A stretch of 35,811 bases of DNA from NCBI RefSeq assembly GCF_018598185.1, contig NZ_JAHESC010000060.1:1-35811 (forward strand), read 5' to 3'. This DNA is from Dawidia soli (GTDB lineage: Bacteria; Bacteroidota; Bacteroidia; Cytophagales; Cyclobacteriaceae). The position numbers and the translations under genes were made by a program. Shown here one piece after another: positions 25,701 to 33,041 of this stretch (within the stretch, counting starts at the first letter, position 1; each line of letters opens with the position of its first letter). The notes below the pieces were generated by a model, which was given only the letters and a program-made list of their open reading frames with translations, was not told where the DNA came from and made no database searches.

Positions 25701-25884
25701 CGTCTGCTTTACCGTAACCGGAAAATTGGTCATAGAGGTCCAGGTATTCTTTTACAGAATCCTGGTCGAGTTCCGTCTGGAAGAAGTTTATAACGTATTG
25801 CCGCTCTCCTTCAGTAGCGCCGCCATCCTGTTTTGTGATAATCGCAAAAAGCTGGGTGAGGGCTTTGAGTATTTCTTCACTCAT
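22798..25884 (-). CDS. ABCG-type ABC transporter, fused ATPase/permease with TerB-like N-terminus
   Basis: The 1028-residue protein has, in order: an acidic helical TerB-like region (about 1-142); a short beta-rich linker (about 165-245); an ABC ATPase with Walker A GASGAGKT (283-290), signature SGGQRKR (390-396), Walker B LFLDEP (410-415, E414) and H-loop H446; a CETC cysteine pair (495-498); an ABC-2/ABCG membrane domain (about 560-790) with several helices; a charged, helical, probably extracytoplasmic insert of about 170 residues; and a last transmembrane helix near 985-1005. The ATPase-before-permease order is that of White/ABCG half transporters, which dimerise and usually export lipids or hydrophobic compounds. 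Substrate unknown. It lies between the SiaABC-like operon and the lipoprotein gene; the preceding terminator suggests its own promoter. Confidence 0.92.
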   Translation of the reverse strand: MSEEILKALTQLFAIITKQDGGATEGERQYVINFFQTELDQDSVKEYLDLYDQFSGYGKADDEEEGKKKLTSVKDSVKTLGICKKINKTLTQKQKVVVLIKLLELVSTDKNFTAQRMEIINTVSTVFNIVQEEYDLIESFVRAEDPTTLNFADILLLNSAARGEEGKIYKHVHGHIGGTLIFMRVRGVEMYFTKYLGEESNVLNGFMMQPNRVYLFSHGSTIKTQGGDALYYSDLVANYNEELKTTKLSFNVTIDELKFANGGIGLRNVRISEGPGKLIGIMGASGAGKTTLLNVMAGLVQPTTGQILINGFDINTEKDRIHGVIGYVSQDDLLIEELTVYQNLYYNAKLCFADFTEEQLHQRVMEVLENLGLDQRKDLRVGNPLDKTISGGQRKRLNIALELIREPAILFLDEPTSGLSSRDSENVIDLLKELSFKGKLIFVVIHQPSSDIYKMFDKMIIMDTGGYPAYYGPPVEAVTYFKKSTHQVDSNRGQCETCGNVNPEQIFNIIEAKVVDEYGQPTNKRKITPPQWYDLYKERFKINKVEDVREEPPHSLTLPNKLRQTLVFATRDTLSKLSNKQYLLINLLEAPLLAIILAFIIKYRSAPGGKEYIFRFNDNFPAFMLMSIIVALFMGLTVSAEEIIRDRKILRRESFLNLSWNSYLMSKVWILFTLSAIQTFLFVLIGNLILEIEWSMLLPFWLVLFTTSCFASVLGLNISSAFNSAVTVYVMIPLLLIPQMILSGLLFSFDKLNDLISTKGKVPIVADMMASRWAYEALAVYQFKENSYEKPYYTFEKIEAQADFRSSFLVDELDKKRRDIAANLDEKADSVRQKLQSDLTIIEATLRKDYFKKGLEKELAADWTLKDFTPAFNKKLEDFLIAYKKFYQGAYNKAVAARENVILQLEKDPDYKLNDYKNNYFNESLADLVKNVNEKNRIIEFNGELIQQINPVFLPPAPKGPLDYRAQFFAPEKEFLGISFSTYWFDLLVIWIMAGLLYITLYFELLRKFIESFDKIEGKLSLPKAKKK

Positions 25885-25908
25885 GGTTAGAAAGCAATTT
25901 TATAAGTA

Positions 25909-25976
25909 TAAAAAAATATCGGTTATCAGCCTCCCGCAACCCGGTTAAAGGGGCCCTTTTACGACTGATAACCGAT
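25909..25976 (-). terminator. Terminator of the SiaABC-like operon
   Basis: A 12-bp perfect inverted repeat, ATCGGTTATCAG (25918-25929) and CTGATAACCGAT (25965-25976), encloses 35 bases and is followed on the minus strand by ATTTTTTT. It begins 35 bases past the stop of the SiaC-like gene. It separates the regulatory operon from the ABC transporter gene. Confidence 0.8.
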
Positions 25977-26011
25977 TACCATACAGTGGGCTTCGTACCC
26001 CACGGTAGCCA

Positions 26012-26374
26012 TTAATAGGTCTTAAACTCGAACGGAATCTCTACCAGCTCAGAGAACTCCTGGCCGGCTTCTTCCATGTCTTCGTCGTCTTCATGGAAGT
26101 ACCATACGATGCGCATTCCCTTGATGTCTTCGAGGGCAGAGAGCACATCCAGGATCAGCTTCGAAGAAGCCGTGTTGAAGTATTCCAGCTTGAACACGAA
26201 CTCTGTGGCAGGGTGGGGTTCGGCGCCATACTTGGCGATCCATTCCAGCACCGGGCGGTAGAATTCAGCAGAATCTTCAGGGAGCGAACGGCCGGAGATC
26301 TCAAAGATTCCGTTTTTCTTATCGAGGATTATTTTCGGGGTGTCTTCTGTTCCTTCCAGATTCAAAATTTCCAT
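26012..26374 (-). CDS. SiaC-like partner-switch protein (DUF1987)
   Basis: A 120-residue acidic cytoplasmic protein of the DUF1987/SiaC family. The phospho-acceptor motif YFNTASSK is present, with the threonine at residue 68, the same number as the phosphorylated T68 of Pseudomonas SiaC. In that system the kinase SiaB phosphorylates SiaC, the phosphatase SiaA removes the phosphate, and unphosphorylated SiaC activates the diguanylate cyclase SiaD. The fold is related to anti-sigma antagonists. It is the last gene of the operon, 39 bases after the SiaB-like gene and before a strong terminator. No cyclase is encoded in the window, so the target of this switch is unknown. Confidence 0.92.
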   Translation of the reverse strand: MEILNLEGTEDTPKIILDKKNGIFEISGRSLPEDSAEFYRPVLEWIAKYGAEPHPATEFVFKLEYFNTASSKLILDVLSALEDIKGMRIVWYFHEDDEDMEEAGQEFSELVEIPFEFKTY

Positions 26375-26413
26375 GGTATAAGTCTATTTAGATTGTTCTA
26401 TAATTCAATGATG

Positions 26414-26962
26414 TTATTCGCTGTCGCGCGGTACGTTCACTTTCAGACAGAAGAAGCAGTACTCGGCAGACATTTCCGGGAATTCGAATTCCAGTTTTTC
26501 TCCTGACTTTCTGGCCATATCCACGAACCCCAATCCGGCGCCACCTTTTTCGGAGATGGTTGTATTCTTAATGATCTCTTTATATAAATCTTTCAGGCCT
26601 TCTTTTTCCAATCCGTTGATACGCTCGAGGGCGGCTTGCAGTTTGGAAACATTCTCCTTGCGGATGGGGTTGCCGGACATGATCGAATACCGGTTTGCCT
26701 CTTTACCGATGAGGAAGATCGCCGCATGGCTGCGCATCTGTCCTTCGACCAATTCGTCGCTGTGTTTAACAATATTCTGGAGAGCTTCGACCATCACATT
26801 AAATACCTTGCGCTTAATGCTAGACTCTTCCCCGGAAGAATCGAGATTTCGCTCGGCCATGGATAGTATGGACTTGGTGCTCTCCTGGGTAAAGTCACCC
26901 TGATAGACCAGAATGAGTTTCTGTGACATCATGGTGCGGTGCAGGTCATAAATGAATTTCAT
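26414..26962 (-). CDS. SiaB family protein kinase (DUF6272)
   Basis: A 182-residue GHKL-type protein. The N-box is visible as NVMVEALQNIVKHS (N55 to S68, with E59 and N63) and a glycine-rich ATP-lid motif KGGAGLGF at 139-146; these are the ATP-binding elements of SiaB-type Ser/Thr kinases, related to anti-sigma kinases such as SpoIIAB. The expected substrate is the SiaC-like protein encoded next. It lies 100 bases after the SiaA-like gene, longer than other gaps in the operon, but I see no convincing promoter or terminator there, so co-transcription is likely. Confidence 0.9.
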   Translation of the reverse strand: MKFIYDLHRTMMSQKLILVYQGDFTQESTKSILSMAERNLDSSGEESSIKRKVFNVMVEALQNIVKHSDELVEGQMRSHAAIFLIGKEANRYSIMSGNPIRKENVSKLQAALERINGLEKEGLKDLYKEIIKNTTISEKGGAGLGFVDMARKSGEKLEFEFPEMSAEYCFFCLKVNVPRDSE

Positions 26963-27062
26963 GCGTCAGAAGATTTGATTAAGTTGAGGTTCACTAAGTT
27001 AAAATTTATTTTTTACCAGACCTTCCCGGGCTTATAAAACCCCGGAATTCCGATGTCAGACA

Positions 27063-30000
27063 TTAGAATTTTATGCCGATCAATAACACGTCGTCTGTTT
27101 GTTTATGATCGCCACGCCAGTTCTCCCATTCTTCGTCGAAGACACTGACTGCGTCGTGCATCGACCCCGTGTGGACGCGTTCGACAATCTCGCGTGTGCG
27201 CTTCGGTCCGAACTTCCGGCCTTCGGGACCACCGAACTGGTCGGGGAATCCGTCGGAGCTGAAGTAGATCGAATCGCCTGCGCTGAGCTCGACTTTTGTA
27301 TTGGTAAAGTTAGTCTGGTTCTTATAGATACCACCACCGATGGGGAACTTATTGCCCTTTACCTCCTCCATTGCGCCATTTTTCATGACGTATAGGGGGC
27401 GGTGGGCGCCGGCGTATTCCACTTCGCGGGTTTCCATGTTGATCTTGCAGAGCGCTATATCCATACCGTCTTTGGTGGTGGAGTCTTCGTCCTGGCGGAG
27501 GGTTGTCGTTACCCCTTCGTCCAGCAGGTCGAGGATCTTGCCGGGTTCGGTGATCTTCCGGCTGCGCACGATGTCGTTCAGCAGGAAGTAGCCGATCAGG
27601 GACAACAACGCACCCGGTACACCGTGTCCGGTACAGTCTACGGCGGCGATAAAGATCTCGTCTTTGATCTGAACGAACCACGGGAAGTCACCGGATACCA
27701 CGTCGCGGGGTTTATACAAGATGAACGAGTCGGGTAACGCCCGGTTGATCACTTTGCTGTTGGGGAGGATCGCCGTCTGGATACGCTTCGCGTAGTTGAT
27801 ACTTTCGGTGATCTTTTTGTTCTTGTTCTGGATCTCGAGCTCGATCATTTTCCGCTCGGTAATATCGTGCGATACCACGAGGACGGATTCGAGCTTGTTC
27901 GACTCGTCGAATTCGGGGATGGCGTTCACCTGCATGATGCGCTTGCCCATTTCTGAGGGGAAGTCCATTTCGGTGTCGGCCTTTTCATTGGTCGCATTCA
28001 CTTGTTCTACGACCTTGAGCCAGCCTTCCAGTACGGCGGTGTCGAGCTCGGCATCCTGCACCTTGCGGTTGAGGAAGTATGCGGGCTCTTTGCCGGTGTA
28101 CTCCTGGATCACCGGGTTGATATAGGAGATCGAGTCGCCTTCGAGGCGGGTGATGAGGTCGAGCGAGTTTTCCGAGAGAGCTTGCATTTTCGAGCGCATG
28201 CGCTGCTCCTGCTCGGCCCGGCGGCGTTCGGTAATGTCGCGTGAGTTGAGGATGAAGCCGTGGATGGCCGGGTTGGCCATACAGTTGGTTCCGGTAGACT
28301 CCAGCCAGATGAAGCTGCCGTCTTTGGTGCGGTATTCGTACTGCACGGTTACCTTCTCATCGGGCGACTCTTTCATTTGAGTGAAGAGCTCGCGGAATGT
28401 ATCGCGGTAGTCGGGGTGTACCTTGTCGATGTCGCTTTTTGCGATCATCTCTTTCTGGCCGTAGCCTAGGATGGTCTCTACCGACGGCGAGATATAGCGG
28501 ATGCTTTCGTCTTCTTCGTAGATGGTGATCACCTCGGAAGCGTTTTCCAGCAACAGCTGCATGCGGCTCTGGGTGCGGTTCACTTCTTCGATCTGCTCTT
28601 CCAGTTTCTGGTTCGAGCGTTGCAGCTCCTCCTGCGTGGCCTGCATTTCTTCGGCGTTCTGGCGCAGTACTTCCTGCTTTTCCTTGAGCTCGTTACTCAT
28701 CTCCTGCGACTCGGCCAGCAGCCTGCGTGTGCGCTCGTTCACTTTGATGTTAAAGATGGTACGGGCCAGGATGAGGGAAAGCTCTTGTACGAACTTAACC
28801 TGCGACGCGTCGAAGCGGCGGAAGCCGGCAAATTCGAGTATGCCGTACACTTCTTCGTTGGTGATCAGCGGTACGATGAGGATACATTGCGGGCGTTGGT
28901 CGCCGAGGATACCCGAGGTGATGGTGACGTAGTCATCGGGTATTTCGGTGCGCAGTACGGTATCTTTTTCGGCAGCGGCCTGGCCTACCAGGCCTTCGGC
29001 CACACGGAATTTTGCTTTGAGGTATTTTTTACGGTTGTATGCATAGCTTGCGCGCATTTCGATCAGGGCCGGCGTTGTCTCGTCATTTACGACGTAGAAG
29101 GCCCCCTGGATCGCGCCGATCTTTTCGAGAATAAACCGGATGACATCGTCGCCCAGCTCGTCGATGGAGTCGTGCATACGCAGGATCTCGCTGATCTCGG
29201 CCACACCGCGTACAATCCAGTTGCGTTCTTTATCCTGGCGTTCGTTCTCGATGAGGTTGTCGCGCATTTCGATGAGCGACTTGCCGAGGATGTCGTTTTC
29301 GCTGGCGGGTGTAAACTCGGTGTCGTATTTACCTTCGCCGATGCGTTTTGCAAACTCGGCGTTGCCGCGCAGGGTTTGTACGAGCTCATCTACTTTGTTG
29401 CCCATCTGGCCGAATTCGTCGCTGTTGCGTTGCTCGGTGGTTTCGGGCAATACACCTTGTGCCACCAGGCCGATCGTCGTGCGCATAGAATGCAGCGGGC
29501 GCATGAGGGAGCGTGAGAACATCATCGAAAGGAACACCGCGAGGGCTACGATGCACAGGCCGGCATACACGAACAGGCTGGTGAGCTTGCCGTCGTGGCT
29601 GTGTACTTCATCCAGGTTGATCTTTCCCACCAGGGCGAAGCCACCGTGCGAGAGCTTGCGGCCTACCTGCAGTACGGCATTGCCGTGCAGGTCTTCGCTT
29701 TCGCCCGGGAGAGACTTGCCGTCTACCAGTTGGGCAAAGCCTTTCATGAAGTGGTTTGTGGTGTCGTGCGGAATGATGGCCGACGAGGTGTCGGCACGTT
29801 GCGGGCTGACGATGGCAATTTTGCCGGTGCCGGGATAGACGCGACCCAACAGCAACTCGCCGCTGGTGCCCAGACCGTGGTAGTTCTTCAGCACGCGGTA
29901 GGGGTGCGTCAGGTCCAGGGTGATAATGATGAGCTGTTGCGTGCCGCTGGCGTCTGTTACCGAGCCGGCTACATACGAAAAAAAGTTCTTTGTACGCTTG

Positions 30001-30557
30001 TCGCGGATAACTTCCGAAAAATAAATGTCGCTTTTAGCTTTTTCAAAGATGTGGCCGTCCTGATCGATGAAGTTGCCTTTGATCGTCGGATCTGTAGACG
30101 CTACTACTGCGCCGTTATCTGACGTAATGGTGATCTGTGCTACGTCGAGAATTGACTTTTGATCGTTGAGGTAATCCAGCAGGGGATTGCCGCTACCCGT
30201 GGGTTCTTCCAGCACAGCGGTCGTATCGGGCTCGGCGGAAGGTTCCGGGGAGGGGGGCATCATGGCCATCATGGCGGCCATCGGATCATCTGCCGGTGCT
30301 GCGCTGGTACTACCGTCGCCGCTCTTCAGGCGTTCGGAGCTTTGCAGTACGCGTACCGCCAACGCTGCCTTGTCGAAGAACGTATTCAGATACGCGGCGC
30401 GGTTATCGACCAACGCCGCCAGTGTGGCCGAGTACTTTTCCTCGTTGGCCTTACGGTGATAGTCATAGCTGAAAAAACTGATCGAGGCGACGGCCACGAG
30501 CGACACCATGAGAATAAGAATCGTAATTCTGGTGGTGATGTTTATGCTTTTCATCAT
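27063..30557 (-). CDS. SiaA-like sensor with HAMP, GAF, two PAS and SpoIIE/PP2C phosphatase
   Basis: The 1164-residue protein has TM1 (about 9-30), an extracytoplasmic sensor (31-324) with a Met/Pro/Ser-rich low-complexity stretch (80-122), TM2 (about 325-347), HAMP (348-400), GAF (about 470-620), a Gln/Glu-rich coiled coil (about 620-670), PAS (about 672-790), PAS (about 797-920) and a SpoIIE/PP2C phosphatase (about 945-1163). Metal-binding aspartates are visible in VVSGDFPWF, DCTGHGVPGALL, SSDGFPDQ and TDDVLL (1154-1159). The expected reaction is dephosphorylation of the SiaC-like protein. Compared with Pseudomonas SiaA, the GAF and PAS domains are extra inputs. It lies 18 bases after the GAF-protein gene. 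Confidence 0.93.
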   Translation of the reverse strand: MMKSINITTRITILILMVSLVAVASISFFSYDYHRKANEEKYSATLAALVDNRAAYLNTFFDKAALAVRVLQSSERLKSGDGSTSAAPADDPMAAMMAMMPPSPEPSAEPDTTAVLEEPTGSGNPLLDYLNDQKSILDVAQITITSDNGAVVASTDPTIKGNFIDQDGHIFEKAKSDIYFSEVIRDKRTKNFFSYVAGSVTDASGTQQLIIITLDLTHPYRVLKNYHGLGTSGELLLGRVYPGTGKIAIVSPQRADTSSAIIPHDTTNHFMKGFAQLVDGKSLPGESEDLHGNAVLQVGRKLSHGGFALVGKINLDEVHSHDGKLTSLFVYAGLCIVALAVFLSMMFSRSLMRPLHSMRTTIGLVAQGVLPETTEQRNSDEFGQMGNKVDELVQTLRGNAEFAKRIGEGKYDTEFTPASENDILGKSLIEMRDNLIENERQDKERNWIVRGVAEISEILRMHDSIDELGDDVIRFILEKIGAIQGAFYVVNDETTPALIEMRASYAYNRKKYLKAKFRVAEGLVGQAAAEKDTVLRTEIPDDYVTITSGILGDQRPQCILIVPLITNEEVYGILEFAGFRRFDASQVKFVQELSLILARTIFNIKVNERTRRLLAESQEMSNELKEKQEVLRQNAEEMQATQEELQRSNQKLEEQIEEVNRTQSRMQLLLENASEVITIYEEDESIRYISPSVETILGYGQKEMIAKSDIDKVHPDYRDTFRELFTQMKESPDEKVTVQYEYRTKDGSFIWLESTGTNCMANPAIHGFILNSRDITERRRAEQEQRMRSKMQALSENSLDLITRLEGDSISYINPVIQEYTGKEPAYFLNRKVQDAELDTAVLEGWLKVVEQVNATNEKADTEMDFPSEMGKRIMQVNAIPEFDESNKLESVLVVSHDITERKMIELEIQNKNKKITESINYAKRIQTAILPNSKVINRALPDSFILYKPRDVVSGDFPWFVQIKDEIFIAAVDCTGHGVPGALLSLIGYFLLNDIVRSRKITEPGKILDLLDEGVTTTLRQDEDSTTKDGMDIALCKINMETREVEYAGAHRPLYVMKNGAMEEVKGNKFPIGGGIYKNQTNFTNTKVELSAGDSIYFSSDGFPDQFGGPEGRKFGPKRTREIVERVHTGSMHDAVSVFDEEWENWRGDHKQTDDVLLIGIKF

Positions 30558-30575
30558 ACGTGTTCGGCGCTGGTA

Positions 30576-31343
30576 CTATGCTTTGGTTGAAATTTTATCG
30601 GCCACCAACTGTGCGGCTTCCTCCACGAACTTGCGCTGGTCTTCCGTGATATTCGTAAAGGAGGCAATCTCAACGATTCCGAGCACTTGCGCTTGTTGTT
30701 TTATAGGAACGATCAATAAGTAGCGGGGAGAGGCGCTGCCGAGGCCGGAGATGATCTTGATATACCCGGCCGGGACGTCGTCCACATACAGTGTACGGGC
30801 GCTGGCGGCGGCCTGGCCTACGAGGCCCTCGCCGAATTCAAACCTGATCACGGTGCTTTCGCCTACGGCGAGGGCGTAGCCGTTGTGGAGCTCGACGGTG
30901 CGTTTGCCGTCATCCTCGCGTGCGAGGTATAACGCGCCCTGGCCGGCATCCAGCTGTTTGCAGATGGCCTGCAGGCCGTTGTTGAGTATATCCTTTTGGT
31001 TGCGTGCCTGCTGCAGGCTGTTTTTTACGGTGTCGAGGCTGATGGATGTTTTGCCGGCTTGTTCGGCTTCGTCACGTTTGGCCTGGGCGGCGTCGATGAC
31101 GCGGTCGCGCATGACCACCACTTCTTTCTGGTAGCGCAGGGATGCGGTAAGCGTCAGGGCTCCGAGCAGGAACGTGGCGCCGATGGTCAGGTAGATGCCG
31201 GTGAAGGCAGGCTGATAGCCGTCGGTCAGACGCAATTCGGCGGGGAGCGAGTAGATCAGGTACAGCGAAATAATGATCCCGGCCATAAAGAGCACTGCCA
31301 GGATGACATTGAGATAATATCGATCGTTAAATAAGCCTGTCAT
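30576..31343 (-). CDS. Two-TM GAF domain protein
   Basis: A 255-residue protein with two transmembrane helices (about 10-31 and 47-70), a helical linker (about 75-115) and a GAF domain (about 115-250). The GAF core motifs GEGLVGQAAAS, PAGYIKIISGLG and YLLIVPIKQQAQVLGIVEIASF closely resemble the GAF domains of the SiaA-like protein and the HAMP-GAF protein nearby. There is no kinase, phosphatase or DNA-binding domain, so it probably acts by contacting another component. Its ATG overlaps the cheB stop (ATGA), showing tight coupling with the CheB gene. Confidence 0.88.
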   Translation of the reverse strand: MTGLFNDRYYLNVILAVLFMAGIIISLYLIYSLPAELRLTDGYQPAFTGIYLTIGATFLLGALTLTASLRYQKEVVVMRDRVIDAAQAKRDEAEQAGKTSISLDTVKNSLQQARNQKDILNNGLQAICKQLDAGQGALYLAREDDGKRTVELHNGYALAVGESTVIRFEFGEGLVGQAAASARTLYVDDVPAGYIKIISGLGSASPRYLLIVPIKQQAQVLGIVEIASFTNITEDQRKFVEEAAQLVADKISTKA

Positions 31344-31933
31344 CGGTATTGTTTATCTAATTCCTTTAAAAACTCTACTATCTGATCCACCTTCAGCACG
31401 TGGTCGATCTTGGTCACGGCCAGGGCGGCTTTCGGCATGGTATCGATCATACATTCAGACGGCTCCTGCACAATGGTGAGGCCGCCGCGGTCGTGTATAT
31501 GTTTCATGCCCAGGGCGCCGTCTTTGTTGGCGCCGGAAAGCAGGATACCAATCAGCTTGTCTTTGTAAACAAAGGCGCTGGTGCCGAGCGTAATGTCAAT
31601 GGCGGGCCGGGAGTTGTTGATCATCTCTTCGGTAGAGAGAGCAAAGTGAAGTCCCAGTTCGACAGACATATGGTAATTGGCCGGGGCCAGGTATACGCTT
31701 CCTTTCTTTATATTTTCCTTATCGTGCGGCTCGGTCACTTGTACCACGCTCTTGATGGAGAGCGCTTCCACGAAGCCGTTCCGCACGTGTTTGAGCCGGT
31801 GCAGGCACATAATGATGGGCAATGGGAATCCCTTCGGTAACTGCGACAGGATCTTTACCACACCCTGGAAGCTGCCTGCTGACCCACCGATAACAACGGC
31901 CTTATAGCTGTTATTTAGGTTGAACTTACTCAT
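31340..31933 (-). CDS. Stand-alone CheB methylesterase domain
   Basis: A 197-residue protein that consists only of the CheB catalytic domain; the usual N-terminal receiver domain is missing. The catalytic triad can be placed at S18 (VIGGSAGS), H45 (IMCLHRLKH) and D138 (LLSGANKDGALG). CheB removes methyl groups from, or deamidates, glutamates and glutamines of chemoreceptors, but no chemoreceptor (MCP), CheA or CheW is present in the window. Without a receiver the activity is probably not controlled by a CheA-type phosphorelay. It follows cheR by 20 bases and overlaps the GAF protein gene. Confidence 0.93.
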   Translation of the reverse strand: MSKFNLNNSYKAVVIGGSAGSFQGVVKILSQLPKGFPLPIIMCLHRLKHVRNGFVEALSIKSVVQVTEPHDKENIKKGSVYLAPANYHMSVELGLHFALSTEEMINNSRPAIDITLGTSAFVYKDKLIGILLSGANKDGALGMKHIHDRGGLTIVQEPSECMIDTMPKAALAVTKIDHVLKVDQIVEFLKELDKQYR

Positions 31934-31953
31934 TCGTCAAAGTGCAGCTTCGC

Positions 31954-32775
31954 TTAGTCTTTTATTTTCTTATATATCTTCTCCTCATTGTTTACGACAA
32001 TGAATCGGCTGGCATAGTCGCACCAGATCAATGATTCTTTCGAACCGATCGCCAGGTATCCGTATTTGAACAAGCTCTCGTGGAACTTCTTCAGTACTTC
32101 GTTCTGCAAGTTCTGGTTGAAATAGATCATCACATTGCGGCACAGTACCAGATCGAACTTATTGAAGATCTCGCCCAGCACCAGGTCGTGGCGGCGGAAG
32201 GAGACGTTCATGAAAAGGTCTTTGTGGAAGACGGCGTTGCCGTTCTCTTCGCGGTAATAATCTTTAAAGCTTTTGGTACCCTGGAACCGGATGTAGTTTT
32301 TCTCATTCAGTTCCATGTTCTTGATGGGGTATGTGGCTTGCTTGGCGCGCTCGAGGATGTTTACATCGAGGTCGGTAGCGATCAGCGTCACATCGTGCAG
32401 GATGCCCATCTCCTGGAGCATGATGCACATGGAAACAACCTCTTCGCCCGACGAGCAGCCTGCGTGCCAGATCTTAAACTGTTTGTGGTTGAGCTGGATG
32501 GCGGGGATGATCTCTTCGCGCATGATACGCCAGAAGCTCGGGTCACGAAACATTTCAGTAACATTGACCGTGAGCTCGTCGAGGAACTCGTTGATAAAGG
32601 CTGGTTGTTCGGTTATTTTCTTCAGGAGCGCATCCACCGAAAGCTTCTTCAACTCCATGATCCGGAGCACACGTCGTTTGAACGACGACATGGCATAATT
32701 CCGGAAGTCATAGTTGTACTTCTGGTAGATGAGCTCTGAAATCTTTTTTAGGTCGGCTATGTCGATATCGAGCAT
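31954..32775 (-). CDS. CheR-type protein-glutamate O-methyltransferase
   Basis: A 273-residue SAM-dependent methyltransferase of normal CheR length, with an N-terminal helical domain (about 1-65, SSFKRRVLRIMEL), the characteristic NVTEMFRD (71-78), SAM motif HAGCSSGEE (104-112), a D at ATDLD and LCRNVMIYFN near the C-terminus. It would methylate glutamates on a sensor's helices. There is no TPR extension. It is the first gene of the regulatory operon; a perfect -7 element TAATTTTG lies at 32806-32799. The substrate is probably one of the nearby GAF sensors, as no MCP is present; this is inference. Confidence 0.94.
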   Translation of the reverse strand: MLDIDIADLKKISELIYQKYNYDFRNYAMSSFKRRVLRIMELKKLSVDALLKKITEQPAFINEFLDELTVNVTEMFRDPSFWRIMREEIIPAIQLNHKQFKIWHAGCSSGEEVVSMCIMLQEMGILHDVTLIATDLDVNILERAKQATYPIKNMELNEKNYIRFQGTKSFKDYYREENGNAVFHKDLFMNVSFRRHDLVLGEIFNKFDLVLCRNVMIYFNQNLQNEVLKKFHESLFKYGYLAIGSKESLIWCDYASRFIVVNNEEKIYKKIKD

Positions 32776-32798
32776 GTACAGGTCTTTATAAAGGAACC

Positions 32799-32806
32799 CA
32801 AAATTA
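32799..32806 (-). promoter_or_regulatory. -7 element of the cheR-to-siaC operon
   Basis: TAATTTTG on the minus strand matches TAnnTTTG perfectly, 24 bases before the cheR ATG. No TTG is found at the expected -33 distance, so this promoter may be weak or depend on an activator. Confidence 0.4.
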
Positions 32807-32923
32807 AGTGCTATTACGAACCGGGGGGTGGATTTGACAGTGAAATCTTACATGTGTTCAAAACCACCCGAAGGCCGCGTTTTTCTTACAATAATGAAAT
32901 TAAGTAATTCATTCTAATTAGTT

Positions 32924-32954
32924 GAAAAAAAGGCATTTAAAAACTTAAAATGCC
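32924..32954 (-). terminator. Terminator of the HAMP-GAF sensor gene
   Basis: GGCATTT (32932-32938) and AAATGCC (32948-32954) form a 7-bp stem, followed on the minus strand by CTTTTTTTC. It lies after the stop at 33042. A second perfect hairpin, CTATGCC (32978-32984) and GGCATAG (32990-32996), lies just before it. Together they separate this gene from the cheR operon. Confidence 0.75.
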
Positions 32955-33041
32955 TGCGGGAAACGTGTAGATTCATGCTATGCCCATGCGGCATAGACAA
33001 GGTTGATGGGCCGTCTCACACACGGCATACACGTCTTTATT

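Noticed and set aside
27001-27062. A terminator between the SiaA-like and SiaB-like genes
   Set aside because: The GC-rich stem has a G-G mismatch and no T tract directly after it, so I do not count it.
28620-29516. A 298-codon open frame on the plus strand
   Set aside because: It is antisense to the GAF/HAMP part of the SiaA-like gene and shows no domain of its own.
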